From NCBI GenBank assembly GCA_047602465.1, contig JASGHF010000001.1:1550001-1614000 (forward strand): DNA of 64,000 nucleotides. The letters are read 5' to 3'. The position numbers and the translations under genes were made by a program. Below the pieces are notes generated by a model that was not told where the DNA came from, searched no databases, and was given only the letters and a program-made list of their open reading frames with translations. Below, in pieces: positions 25,679 through 34,163 of this stretch (positions are counted from its first letter, which is position 1; every line of letters begins with the position of its first letter). The stretch comes from JADZAI01 sp047602465. GTDB taxonomy: Bacteria; Pseudomonadota; Alphaproteobacteria; Micropepsales; Micropepsaceae.

Positions 25679-25756
25679 CCGGACCGCCTAGATATAGTTT
25701 CCGGCGCGGTTGACGTGCTGGAACCGGCACGCGACTCTCCCCATATGAATGAACGA

Positions 25757-25856
25757 GCGGGTTTCCCGCCGCAGCCGTGACCCTTTACGGCATCGCGTGC
25801 GTGGACATCCGGTCGACCCCGGCGCGAATTCACGCGCCGAGAAACGCTGCGGGGAG
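25757..25856 (+). promoter_or_regulatory. Structured folE 5' leader, possible cis-regulatory RNA
   Basis: Several stems can form: GCGGG-ttt-CCCGC (25757-25769), GCCGTGA/TTTACGGC type (25774-25791), GGCGCG-aattca-CGCGCC (about 25820-25837), and a closing stem CCGCAGC (25769-25775) with GCTGCGG (25846-25852) that runs into the SD (GGGGAG). The closing stem competes with the first two hairpins, so the SD could be switched. folE is a known target of THF-II riboswitches in alphaproteobacteria, but I could not match that consensus. Confidence 0.4.
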
Positions 25857-25859
25857 AAC

Positions 25860-26486
25860 ATGGCAGCCATCGAGAAGCCGGCGAATGATTCAGCCGTCGT
25901 CCGTCCGAGCCGGGACCAGGCCGAAGAGGCCGTGCGCACGCTGCTGGCGTGGACGGGCGACGATCCGACCCGCGAAGGGTTGATCGATACGCCCAAGCGC
26001 GTCGCCAAAGCCTTCGAGGAGTGGTTCGGCGGCTATGCCGAAGACCCCGAGGAATACCTGAAGCGGACCTTCGAGGAAGTCGAAGGCTATGACGAGATGA
26101 TCACGCTGCGCGACATCCGGTTCGAGTCGCATTGCGAGCACCACCTCGCGCCGATCATCGGCAAGGCGCATGTCGCCTATCTGCCGACCAACAAGGTGGT
26201 GGGCATCTCCAAGCTCGCCCGCGTGGTGGAGACCTATGCCAAGCGGCTGCAGGTGCAGGAGAAGATGACGGCGCAGATCGCCCAGTGCATCCAGAAGGTG
26301 CTGGAGCCGAAGGGCGTGGCGGTGGTCATCGAGGCGGCGCACCAGTGCATGACGACCAGAGGCGTCCACAAGACGGGGGTGAGCATGGTCACCAGCACGA
26401 TGCTGGGCGAATTCCGCCGCAACCCGCTGACCCGCCGGGAATTCCTGACGATCATCGGCAACCCCTCCAGCCATTTCGAAGGCTGA
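25860..26486 (+). CDS. folE: GTP cyclohydrolase I
   Basis: A 208-residue FolE. It makes dihydroneopterin triphosphate from GTP at the head of folate (and queuosine) synthesis. The ATG at MAAIEKPAND is preferred because GGGGAG lies directly upstream; the open frame extends 37 codons further without support. Zinc and active-site segments: SHCEHHLAPIIG, GISKLARVVE, AHQCMTTRGV (Cys and His ligands present). FRRNPLTRREFL near the end is typical. A terminator follows. Confidence 0.95.
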   Translation: MAAIEKPANDSAVVRPSRDQAEEAVRTLLAWTGDDPTREGLIDTPKRVAKAFEEWFGGYAEDPEEYLKRTFEEVEGYDEMITLRDIRFESHCEHHLAPIIGKAHVAYLPTNKVVGISKLARVVETYAKRLQVQEKMTAQIAQCIQKVLEPKGVAVVIEAAHQCMTTRGVHKTGVSMVTSTMLGEFRRNPLTRREFLTIIGNPSSHFEG

Positions 26487-26495
26487 GGGGCGTGG

Positions 26496-26523
26496 CTGCG
26501 CCGCACCTGTGCGGCGCAGTTTC
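26496..26523 (+). terminator. Rho-independent terminator after folE
   Basis: A perfect 10-bp stem CTGCGCCGCA/TGCGGCGCAG with a CCTG tetraloop, followed by a short TTTCGT tract, ten bases after the folE stop. The T tract is weak, but the stem is strong. Confidence 0.7.
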
Positions 26524-26542
26524 GTCACGCTAGTCTGGCGCG

Positions 26543-27706
26543 ATGACATCGCGCCTTTCTTCCATCGACATGCTGGCGAAGCTGGTTTCGTTCGATACGA
26601 CCAGCCGCAATTCCAACCTTGATCTGATCGGCTTCGTTCAGGATTACCTGAACGCGCACGGGATCGGTTCGAGCCTCGTCCATGACGAGACGGGCAGGAA
26701 AGCCAATCTGTGGGCGACGATCGGGCCGGAGGGCGATGGCGGCGTGGTGCTGTCGGGCCATACCGACGTGGTGCCGGTGGACGGGCAGCCCTGGGAGACC
26801 GATCCGTTCGTTCTGACCGAGAAGGATGACGGGCGGCTATACGGGCGCGGGACATGCGACATGAAGGCGTTCAGCGCCGTGGCGCTGTCGATGCTGCCGG
26901 AGTTCATCGCCGCGCCGCTGAAATCGCCGGTGCATCTGGCGTTGTCCTATGACGAGGAGGTCGGGTGCATCGGGGTGCATGGCCTTATCGACCACATCAG
27001 GGCGATCGGCGTGAAGCCGCGGCTGGCGATCATCGGCGAGCCGACCATGATGCGCGTGGTGGATGCGCATAAGTCGATCCGGTCCTATTTCGTCGGCATC
27101 ACCGGGCATGAGGCGCATTCGTCGAATGTCCACAAAGGCGTGTCGGCGGTGATGGTGGCGGCGGAGCTGATCGGGAAGATTTCGGAGATCGGAGCGCGGC
27201 TGCGCCAGACCGGCGACAGCACGGCGCGGTTCGACCCGCCCTTCTCCACCATGATCGCCAATACGATTTCGGGCGGCACGGCGCAGAATATCCTGGCGCG
27301 GGATTGCCGGTTCACGTTCGAGATCCGCGGCCTGCCGCAGAACGATCTGGATGCGGCGTTCGAGGAATTCCGCAGCTTCGCCATGGAAAGCGTACTGCCG
27401 CGCATCCGGGCGATCGCGCCGGCGGCGGATATCGAGATCAAGCGGCGGGCCTATTCGCCGCCGCTGAAGGCAGATCCGGGGTCGGACGCCGAGAGCTTCG
27501 TCATGGCGCTGGCCGAACGGAATGCGGCGGAGGCGGTGTCGTATGGCACCGAGGCCGGGATTTTCCAGGAGGCGGGGATCGCCGCGATCGTCTGCGGCCC
27601 CGGCGATATCGCGCAGGCGCACCAGCCGAACGAGTTTCTGGACAAGAGCCAGATCCCGGCCTGCGAGGCCTTCATGCGGCGGCTGATCGCGCGGCTGTCG
27701 GCCTGA
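26543..27706 (+). CDS. argE: Acetylornithine deacetylase
   Basis: A 387-residue M20 family metallohydrolase that releases ornithine from N-acetylornithine in arginine synthesis. Metal-site motifs are all present: SGHTDVVPVDG (first His-Asp), GRGTCDMKAF (bridging Asp), DEEVGCIG (general base Glu-Glu), and a late His in GDIAQAHQPNE. The dimerisation domain lies about 180-290. Length agrees with ArgE; a related M20 amidase is less likely given the start LAKLVSFDTTSRNSN. It converges with the MFS gene (35-base 3' overlap). Confidence 0.9.
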   Translation: MTSRLSSIDMLAKLVSFDTTSRNSNLDLIGFVQDYLNAHGIGSSLVHDETGRKANLWATIGPEGDGGVVLSGHTDVVPVDGQPWETDPFVLTEKDDGRLYGRGTCDMKAFSAVALSMLPEFIAAPLKSPVHLALSYDEEVGCIGVHGLIDHIRAIGVKPRLAIIGEPTMMRVVDAHKSIRSYFVGITGHEAHSSNVHKGVSAVMVAAELIGKISEIGARLRQTGDSTARFDPPFSTMIANTISGGTAQNILARDCRFTFEIRGLPQNDLDAAFEEFRSFAMESVLPRIRAIAPAADIEIKRRAYSPPLKADPGSDAESFVMALAERNAAEAVSYGTEAGIFQEAGIAAIVCGPGDIAQAHQPNEFLDKSQIPACEAFMRRLIARLSA

Positions 27707-28958
27707 CGCCCAGCAGGATCGTCAAGGCGCCGACGAGGACGGCGGCGGCGACATAGTGCGCCGGGCCGATGGAGTCCTCGGTAATCAGCCAGGCGATGAG
27801 GTAAGGCGTGACGGCGCCGAACACGGCATAGGCCATGTTGTAGGCGAAGGAGACGCCGCTGAAGCGCACCTCCGGCGGGAAGGCGTTGACCATCACATAG
27901 GGCACGATGCTGACCGCGCCCACGGTGAAGCCGGCGAAGGCATAGAGCGGCACGACGAGATCGGGGCGCGCCTGTACGCCGGCATAGAGCGCATAAGCGC
28001 CGGCGACGAGCGCGAGGGCCGCGACGGCCATGACCGGCTTCAGCCCGAAGCGGTCGAGGCACCAGCCGACGAAGACGGCCGAGATCGTGAGCGTCGCGGT
28101 GGCGGCGAAGTTGGCGAGCGACATGTCGGCGGGCGCGATGCCGAACAGTTTGGGGATGTTTGTGGGCGCGAGCAGGATCAGCACGATGATCGCCGCGGTC
28201 AGCATCCAGCTGGCGACCAGCGAGACGGCGATGGCGCGGCCGTGGCCGGCGAGCGCCTTGACCAGCGGGATGCCGCGCGAGGCCTCGGCCCGGGCGCGGA
28301 TGGCCTCGAACACCGGCGTTTCGTGCAGAAAGCGGCGGAGATACATGGCGAGGAAGCCGAACGCGCCGCCGACGAGGAAGGGAATGCGCCAGGCCCAGTC
28401 GGCGATGATTTCGGCCGGGAAGTTGCGGTTGATGACCAGGGCCATGAGCGAGCCGAGAAGGATGCCGAGCGTGAGGCCGCCGGTGAGCATGCCGCAGGCA
28501 AGGCCGACACGGCCGGGCGGCACGTGTTCGGCGACGAAAACCCACGCGCCCGGCGCTTCGCCGCCGATGGCCGCACCCTGCATGATGCGGAAGACGAGCA
28601 GCAGGATCGGCGCGGCATAGCCGAGCGTCGCGTAGGTGGGCATCAGGCCGATGAGCAAAGTCGGCACCGCCATCAGCAGGACCGAGAACACGAACATGCG
28701 CTTGCGGCCGATGATGTCGCCGAAATGCGCCATGACGATGCCGCCGAGCGGACGGGCGATATAGCCTGCTGCAAAGATGCCGTAGGTCTGGAGAAGCTGG
28801 AGCCATTCCGGCGTGTCGGGCGGGAAGAAGAGCTTGCCGATGACCGAGGCGAAGAACACGAAGACGATGAAGTCGTAGAATTCCAGCGCGCCGCCGAGCG
28901 AGGCCAGCGTCAAGGTCCGCACGTCGTTGCGGTCCAGCGCCCGCGTCTCGGTCTGCAT
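27672..28958 (-). CDS. MFS transporter, metabolite:H+ symporter (MHS) type
   Basis: A 428-residue 12-helix carrier. The N-terminus (LGGALEFYDFIVFVFFASVIG) and the ARPLGGIVMAHFGDIIGRKR loop are characteristic of the ShiA/ProP/KgtP branch; GEAPGAWVFVAEHVP is the matching helix 4-5 motif. It lacks the long C-terminal coiled coil of ProP. It lies downstream of hutF on the same strand (248-base gap holding its own dyads), so it may import histidine, urocanate or a related organic acid; this is inference from position. Confidence 0.88.
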   Translation of the reverse strand: MQTETRALDRNDVRTLTLASLGGALEFYDFIVFVFFASVIGKLFFPPDTPEWLQLLQTYGIFAAGYIARPLGGIVMAHFGDIIGRKRMFVFSVLLMAVPTLLIGLMPTYATLGYAAPILLLVFRIMQGAAIGGEAPGAWVFVAEHVPPGRVGLACGMLTGGLTLGILLGSLMALVINRNFPAEIIADWAWRIPFLVGGAFGFLAMYLRRFLHETPVFEAIRARAEASRGIPLVKALAGHGRAIAVSLVASWMLTAAIIVLILLAPTNIPKLFGIAPADMSLANFAATATLTISAVFVGWCLDRFGLKPVMAVAALALVAGAYALYAGVQARPDLVVPLYAFAGFTVGAVSIVPYVMVNAFPPEVRFSGVSFAYNMAYAVFGAVTPYLIAWLITEDSIGPAHYVAAAVLVGALTILLGVRPTAARSAAA

Positions 28959-28998
28959 TCGCGTTCCCCCCGGAACCGGCGCCCCCTGAAGGACCGCC

Positions 28999-29024
28999 CT
29001 ATTCGTTTGTCGTATTCGTTTGTC
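28999..29024. repeat. Tandem 13-base direct repeat before the MFS gene
   Basis: TATTCGTTTGTC occurs twice in tandem (13-base period; read on the minus strand as GACAAACGAATA). It lies about 40-65 bases upstream of the MFS start, where a regulator binding to direct repeats could act. Confidence 0.6.
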
Positions 29025-29060
29025 AGTTTTTGCGAGGCCGGGCCAGCGCCCTGACCAGAT

Positions 29061-29177
29061 GTTGTGGCCGGCAGAGCATCGGCCACAACGACTCGTTTTT
29101 CGGTTTTTGACGATTCCTTGTGGATAACTTTCCTACCTGCGCCAGACCCTGCCCCATCGGCGTATAGGAATATATAC
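29061..29177 (-). promoter_or_regulatory. Hairpin and AT-rich dyad in the hutF-MFS gap
   Basis: Two elements are visible. GTTGTGGCCG (29061-29070) pairs perfectly with CGGCCACAAC (29080-29089). Further upstream for the MFS gene, GTATA-N6-TATAC (29162-29177) forms an AT-rich dyad that also supplies a -10-like TATATT. On the plus strand the hairpin is followed by loose T tracts; on the minus strand it is not, so it is not an obvious terminator for hutF. Operator function is a guess. Confidence 0.4.
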
Positions 29178-29206
29178 TGACGCAGGCGGCCCGGCAAGCG
29201 CCGCCG

Positions 29207-30553
29207 TCAGGCGAGCGCGCCGAGCGCCTTGCGGTAGCGCGCCTCCAGCGCCGGGCGGTCCTTGTGGACGCCGCCGGTCACGACCTCGCGGCCGGCGCGC
29301 CAGACGCGGTCGATGCGGGCGCCGGCGAAAATCCAGGCATCGAGGATGGCGTCATCCTTCGCCAGCGCGAGCGAGGGATGATCGGCCTGGAGCGTGACGA
29401 GATCGGCGCAGGCGCCGGGCGCGATGCCCTGCGGACCGAGGCCCAAAGCCTGCGCGCCGCCGGCCAGCGCACCGTCGAAGAGGCGGCGGCCGGTGGAGCC
29501 GCCCTTCGGGGCGAGGACGTTGCGGGCGCGGTATTTCAGGCGCTGGATATATTCGATGGTCTTCAGCTCGTCCGCCGCCGAAATCAGGATGTTGCTGTCG
29601 GTGCCGATGCCGAAGCGGCCCGACTGACCGAGATAGTCGAGCGTCGGGAACATGCCATCACCCAGATTGGATTCGGTGACCGGGCAGAGACCCGCGACCG
29701 CGCCGCTGGCGGCGAGGCGGCGGGTTTCGCCGGCGGTCAGGTGGGTCGCGTGGATGAGGCACCAGCGCGCGTCGAGGCCGATGCGATCAATGAGGAATTC
29801 GACAGGGCGGAGGCCGGTGGCGGCCTCGCAGTCTTCGACCTCTTTCGTCTGTTCGGCGGCGTGGATGTGGATGGGGCCGTCCGGCGCCATAGCGGCGACC
29901 GCTTTCACCTCTGCCGCAGATGCGGCGCGAAGCGAATGGGGGGCGACACCGACATGTGCGCCTTCAAGGCCGGCGACGGCCTTGCGGCAGCCATCCAGCA
30001 GTGTCGCGAAGCCATCGAGATCGTTGAGGAAGCGGGCCTGACGGGGGCTGGGCGGCGCATCGCCGAAATTGCCGTGGGCGTAGAAGACGGGGAGCAAAGT
30101 GAGGCCGATGCCGGCGCCGCCCGCGGCTGCAGCGATGCGTTCGGCGAGTTCAGCGCGGTTGGCATAGGGGCTGCCGTCCGGGTTGTGGTGGAGGTAGTGG
30201 AACTCGCCGACCGTGGTGAAGCCGCCTTCCAGCATTTCGGCGAAGGCATAGGCGGCGATGGCCTCGATCTGGCCGGGGTCCAGCGTCAGGACGAAGCGGT
30301 ACATGGTTTCCCGCCAGGACCAGAAATCGTCGTCATTCGGACCGGCGGTTTCGGCCAGCGCCGCCATGCCGCGCTGGAAAGCATGGCTGTGAAGATTGGC
30401 GAGACCGGAGAAGGCGACGGCATGCCGCGCATCGCCCGTTTCCGGCTTGGCGCCGGGCGCGACCGTGGCGATGCGGCCATCGGCAATCGTGACGCGGACG
30501 TCATGAGACCAGCCGGTGGGCAACAAGGCCCGCGTGAAGAACAGCGCCGTCAT
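29207..30553 (-). CDS. hutF: Formimidoylglutamate deiminase
   Basis: A 448-residue amidohydrolase that converts N-formimino-L-glutamate to N-formyl-L-glutamate and ammonia, the fourth step of the five-step histidine pathway. Metal-binding and family motifs: NLHSHAFQRGMA near residue 53-64, GEFHYLHH, APHSLRA, HIHAAEQTKEVEDC and GTDSNI (late Asp). Together with hutG downstream on the other strand this defines the route that ends in formate plus glutamate rather than formamide. It starts 66 bases from the divergent hutI. Confidence 0.95.
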   Translation of the reverse strand: MTALFFTRALLPTGWSHDVRVTIADGRIATVAPGAKPETGDARHAVAFSGLANLHSHAFQRGMAALAETAGPNDDDFWSWRETMYRFVLTLDPGQIEAIAAYAFAEMLEGGFTTVGEFHYLHHNPDGSPYANRAELAERIAAAAGGAGIGLTLLPVFYAHGNFGDAPPSPRQARFLNDLDGFATLLDGCRKAVAGLEGAHVGVAPHSLRAASAAEVKAVAAMAPDGPIHIHAAEQTKEVEDCEAATGLRPVEFLIDRIGLDARWCLIHATHLTAGETRRLAASGAVAGLCPVTESNLGDGMFPTLDYLGQSGRFGIGTDSNILISAADELKTIEYIQRLKYRARNVLAPKGGSTGRRLFDGALAGGAQALGLGPQGIAPGACADLVTLQADHPSLALAKDDAILDAWIFAGARIDRVWRAGREVVTGGVHKDRPALEARYRKALGALA

Positions 30554-30619
30554 GCATCCTTCCTAGCAGCAGCGCCGGGCAGGATGACAGCAGGGCGGAG
30601 CGGCGGATAGGGTGCCGCG

Positions 30620-31834
30620 ATGCAGTGCGACACGCTCTGGACCCATGCCCGGCTGGCCCCCATGCGCGAGGGCGGACCCTGGACGATCGAGGACGGGGTG
30701 GTGGTGGCGCGGGCCGGACGGATTTTCTATGCCGGACCCGCCGCCGAAGCCCCGCCCTTCGTCGCCGCCGACACGGTGGATTGCGGCGGGCGGCTGATCA
30801 CCCCCGGCCTGATCGACTGTCACACCCATCTGATCCATGCCGGCGACCGTGCGGGCGAGTTTCAGGCGCGGCTGAACGGCGCGAGCTATGAGGAGATCGC
30901 CCGGGCCGGGGGCGGGATCGTGTCCACCATGACGGCGACGCGCGCGGCCAGCGAGGACGAGCTGGTGACGGCGGCCCTGCCCCGGCTGGATGCGCTGATC
31001 GCCGAGGGGGTCACCACCATCGAGATCAAGTCGGGCTATGGCCTGAGCCTTGAGCATGAGCTGAAATGCCTGAGCGCGGCGCGGCGGCTGGAGCATGAGC
31101 GCGATGTCGCGGTGACGACGACGCTGCTGGCAGCCCATGCGCTGCCGCCCGAGTTCAAGGGCGACCCGGACGGGTATATCGCCAGCGTCGCCGACGAGAT
31201 CATCCCCGCGGCGGCGCAGGCCGGACTGGCCGATGCCGTGGATGCGTTCTGCGAAGGCATAGGCTTCACGCCGACCGAGGTCGCCCGCGTGTTCGCGGCG
31301 GCGGAAAAGGCCAAGCTGCCTGTGAAGCTGCATGCCGAGCAATTGTCGAATCTGTCCGGTGCGGCGCTGGCGGCGCATCACCGGGCGCTGTCGGCCGACC
31401 ATCTGGAATGGCTGGATGCGGGCGGCATCGCCGCGATGGCCGAGGCGGGAACGGTGGCCGTGCTGCTGCCCGGGGCGTTCTATTTCACGCGCGAAACCAA
31501 GCTGCCGCCGGTGCAGGCGCTGCGCGACGCGAACGTGCCGATCGCGCTGGCCACCGACTGCAATCCCGGCACGTCGCCGCTGACATCCATTCTGCTGACC
31601 ATGAATATGGGCGCGACATTGTTCCGCCTGACCGTCGAGGAGTGCCTTGCCGGGGTGACGCGCCACGCCGCGAGGGCGCTGGGGCGCGGGGTGGAGACCG
31701 GCACGCTGGAGGCCGGGAAAAGCTGTGACCTGGCGATCTGGGATGTGGCGGACCCTGCCGCGCTCGTCTATCGCATCGGATTCAACCCGCTTCATGCGCG
31801 GGTGCGGGAAGGACGATGGACCAAGTCACACTGA
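30620..31834 (+). CDS. hutI: Imidazolonepropionase
   Basis: A 404-residue amidohydrolase that opens imidazolone propionate to N-formiminoglutamate. Metal ligands are in DCHTHLIHAG (about residues 72-81), a middle His (TTLLAAHALP), KLHAEQLSN and TDCNPGTSPL. The GGIVSTMTATR segment is the HutI substrate loop. The gene opens the hutI-hutH-hutG-hutU operon and overlaps hutH by 19 bases. Confidence 0.96.
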   Translation: MQCDTLWTHARLAPMREGGPWTIEDGVVVARAGRIFYAGPAAEAPPFVAADTVDCGGRLITPGLIDCHTHLIHAGDRAGEFQARLNGASYEEIARAGGGIVSTMTATRAASEDELVTAALPRLDALIAEGVTTIEIKSGYGLSLEHELKCLSAARRLEHERDVAVTTTLLAAHALPPEFKGDPDGYIASVADEIIPAAAQAGLADAVDAFCEGIGFTPTEVARVFAAAEKAKLPVKLHAEQLSNLSGAALAAHHRALSADHLEWLDAGGIAAMAEAGTVAVLLPGAFYFTRETKLPPVQALRDANVPIALATDCNPGTSPLTSILLTMNMGATLFRLTVEECLAGVTRHAARALGRGVETGTLEAGKSCDLAIWDVADPAALVYRIGFNPLHARVREGRWTKSH

Positions 31835-33351
31835 CGCCGGGGGCCGTGCCCCTGAAAACCTGGCGCGAGATCTGGCGCGGCGCGGCGCCGAAGCTGGACG
31901 CCAGCGCCGCCGCGCACATCGCCGGGAGCGCCGATGCGGTGAAGCGCATCCTCGCCAAGGGCGACCCCGTCTATGGAATCAATACCGGCTTCGGAAAGCT
32001 GGCGAGCGTCCGCATCGCGGACGAAGACCTGGCGCGGCTGCAGACCAATATCGTCCTGAGCCATGCGGCGGGCGTCGGCGAGCCGATGCCGGCGGCGATC
32101 GTGCGGCTGATGATGGCGCTGAAGCTGGCGAGCCTGGCGCAGGGCGCTTCGGGCATCCAGCCCGCGACCGCCGCTCTGCTGGAGGCGATGTTGACCAAAG
32201 GCCTGACGCCGGTGATCCCGGCGCAGGGATCGGTCGGCGCGTCGGGCGATCTGGCGCCGCTGTCGCATATGGCGGCGGCGATGATCGGTGTGGGGTCGAT
32301 CGTGGTGGGCGGGCGCACCCTGCCCGCGCGTGAGGCGCTGGCGGGCGCCGGGCTGGCGCCGCTGACGCTGGGGCCGAAAGAGGGGCTGGCGCTGCTGAAC
32401 GGGACGCAGTTCTCCACCGCCTATGCGCTGACCGGGCTGTTCGAGGCCGTGCGGCTGCTGCAATCGGCGCTGGTGACGGGGGCGCTGTCGACGGAAGCCG
32501 CCAAGGGCAGCGATGCGCCGTTCGATGCGCGCATTCACCGCTTGCGCGGCCACAAGGGGCAGATCGATTGCGGCGCGGCGCTGCGTGAGCTGATGGCGGG
32601 ATCGGCGATCCGCGCCTCGCACCGGGTGAACGATCCGCGCGTGCAGGATCCGTACTGCCTGCGCTGTCAGCCGCAGGTGATGGGCGCCGCTTTGGACGTG
32701 CTGCGTCAGGCGGCGGCGACGCTGGAGATCGAGGCCAACGGCGTTTCGGACAATCCGCTGATCTTCCCCGAGACGACCGAGGCGCTGTCGGGCGGGAATT
32801 TCCATGCCGAGCCGGTGGCCTTCGCCGCCGACATGATCGCGCTGGCGGTGTGCGAGATCGGATCGCTGAGCGAGCGGCGCATCGCGATGCTGGTGGACCC
32901 TGCCCTTTCCGGCCTGCCGGCGTTCCTGACGCCGAAGCCGGGACTGAATTCCGGCTTCATGATCCCGCAGGTGACGGCGGCGGCGCTGGTTTCGGAGAAC
33001 AAGCAGCGCGCCTATCCCGCGAGCGTCGATTCCATACCGACATCGGCCAACCAGGAAGACCACGTGTCGATGGCGGCCCATGGCGCGCGGCGGCTGCTGG
33101 CGATGACGGCGAATGCGCGCGCGGTGATCGCCATCGAGGCGCTGGCGGCGGCGCAGGGTTGCGATTTCCACGCCCCCCTCGCCTCAAGCCCCGCGCTGGA
33201 GCGGGCGCGGGCGATCATACGCTTCGCCGTGCCGAAGCTGGAGGACGACCGGCATTTCCACCCCGATATCGAGGCCGCGATCGCGCTGGTGAGCGAAGGG
33301 GCGCTGATCGAGGCGGTTAACGGCATCGCCCTGCCGGGGCTGGCGGCATGA
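31816..33351 (+). CDS. hutH: Histidine ammonia-lyase
   Basis: A 511-residue enzyme that removes ammonia from L-histidine to give urocanate. The self-formed MIO cofactor tripeptide is Ala142-Ser143-Gly144 in SVGASGDLAPL, the same numbering as in well-studied bacterial HAL. Other seen features are YGINTGFGKLA with the catalytic Tyr region, NGTQFSTAYAL and QEDHVSMAAHG. Start by the ATG inside the end of hutI; the stop overlaps hutG (ATGA). Confidence 0.97.
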   Translation: MDQVTLTPGAVPLKTWREIWRGAAPKLDASAAAHIAGSADAVKRILAKGDPVYGINTGFGKLASVRIADEDLARLQTNIVLSHAAGVGEPMPAAIVRLMMALKLASLAQGASGIQPATAALLEAMLTKGLTPVIPAQGSVGASGDLAPLSHMAAAMIGVGSIVVGGRTLPAREALAGAGLAPLTLGPKEGLALLNGTQFSTAYALTGLFEAVRLLQSALVTGALSTEAAKGSDAPFDARIHRLRGHKGQIDCGAALRELMAGSAIRASHRVNDPRVQDPYCLRCQPQVMGAALDVLRQAAATLEIEANGVSDNPLIFPETTEALSGGNFHAEPVAFAADMIALAVCEIGSLSERRIAMLVDPALSGLPAFLTPKPGLNSGFMIPQVTAAALVSENKQRAYPASVDSIPTSANQEDHVSMAAHGARRLLAMTANARAVIAIEALAAAQGCDFHAPLASSPALERARAIIRFAVPKLEDDRHFHPDIEAAIALVSEGALIEAVNGIALPGLAA

Positions 33352-34163
33352 GCTGGCTGAAAATCATCAGAGGCGATGCGCCGCTGATCGTTTCCATCCC
33401 GCATGCGGGGACCGAAATCCCGGCGCATCTGGAGGCGCGCTTCGCCTCGCCCGCGCTGGCGCGGCAGGACACGGACTGGCATGTCGACGAACTCTACGAC
33501 TTCGCCATTTCGATGGGCGCGACGGTGATCTCGACCGGGATTTCGCGCAGCGTCATCGACGTGAACCGCGATCCGAGCGGCGCATCGCTGTATCCGGGAC
33601 AGGCGACGACGGGGCTTTGCCCGGTGGAGACATTCGACGGGCGGCCGCTGTATCGCGACGGGAAGCAGCCGGAGGACGACGAGATCGACGAGCGGCGCGG
33701 GCGCTATTTCGCGCCCTATCACGTGGCGATCGCCGACGAGACGCACCGGCTGAAGCGCGAGCATGAGCGGATCGTCGTCTATGACGCGCATTCGATACGC
33801 AGCCATATTCCGCGCCTGTTCGACGGGGAGCTGCCCGCGTTCAATATCGGCACCAATACCGGCCGGTCATGCGACCAGGAATTGTCGGCCGCGGCGCAGG
33901 CGATCTGCGCGGCGTCGGGCCTGCCGACGGTCGCCAACGGGCGCTTCAAGGGCGGCTATATCACGCGCTCGCACGGGCGGCCCGAGCTGGGCGTCCATGC
34001 GATCCAGATGGAGCTGGCGATGCGGGCCTATCTGCGCGAGCCGGCGGTCCTGCGCGACGACAACTGGCCGCCGCCGTTCGATCTGGAATTCGCCGGGCCG
34101 GTGCGCGCGACGCTGCGCCGCGTTCTGAATGCCTGCATCATTTTCGCCAAGGAGCCGGGATGA
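33348..34163 (+). CDS. hutG: N-formylglutamate deformylase
   Basis: A 271-residue member of the N-formylglutamate amidohydrolase family; it splits N-formylglutamate to formate and glutamate, the last step after hutF. Family segments: SIPHAGTEIP near the start, DTDWHVDELYDFA, VIDVNRDPSG, VYDAHSIRSH and HGRPELGVHAIQMEL. It is coupled on both sides by ATGA overlaps. Confidence 0.95.
   Translation: MSWLKIIRGDAPLIVSIPHAGTEIPAHLEARFASPALARQDTDWHVDELYDFAISMGATVISTGISRSVIDVNRDPSGASLYPGQATTGLCPVETFDGRPLYRDGKQPEDDEIDERRGRYFAPYHVAIADETHRLKREHERIVVYDAHSIRSHIPRLFDGELPAFNIGTNTGRSCDQELSAAAQAICAASGLPTVANGRFKGGYITRSHGRPELGVHAIQMELAMRAYLREPAVLRDDNWPPPFDLEFAGPVRATLRRVLNACIIFAKEPG

Noticed and set aside
29162..29177. 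HutC operator
   Set aside because: The AT-rich dyad only loosely resembles known HutC sites and no hutC gene is visible; kept as an unassigned dyad.
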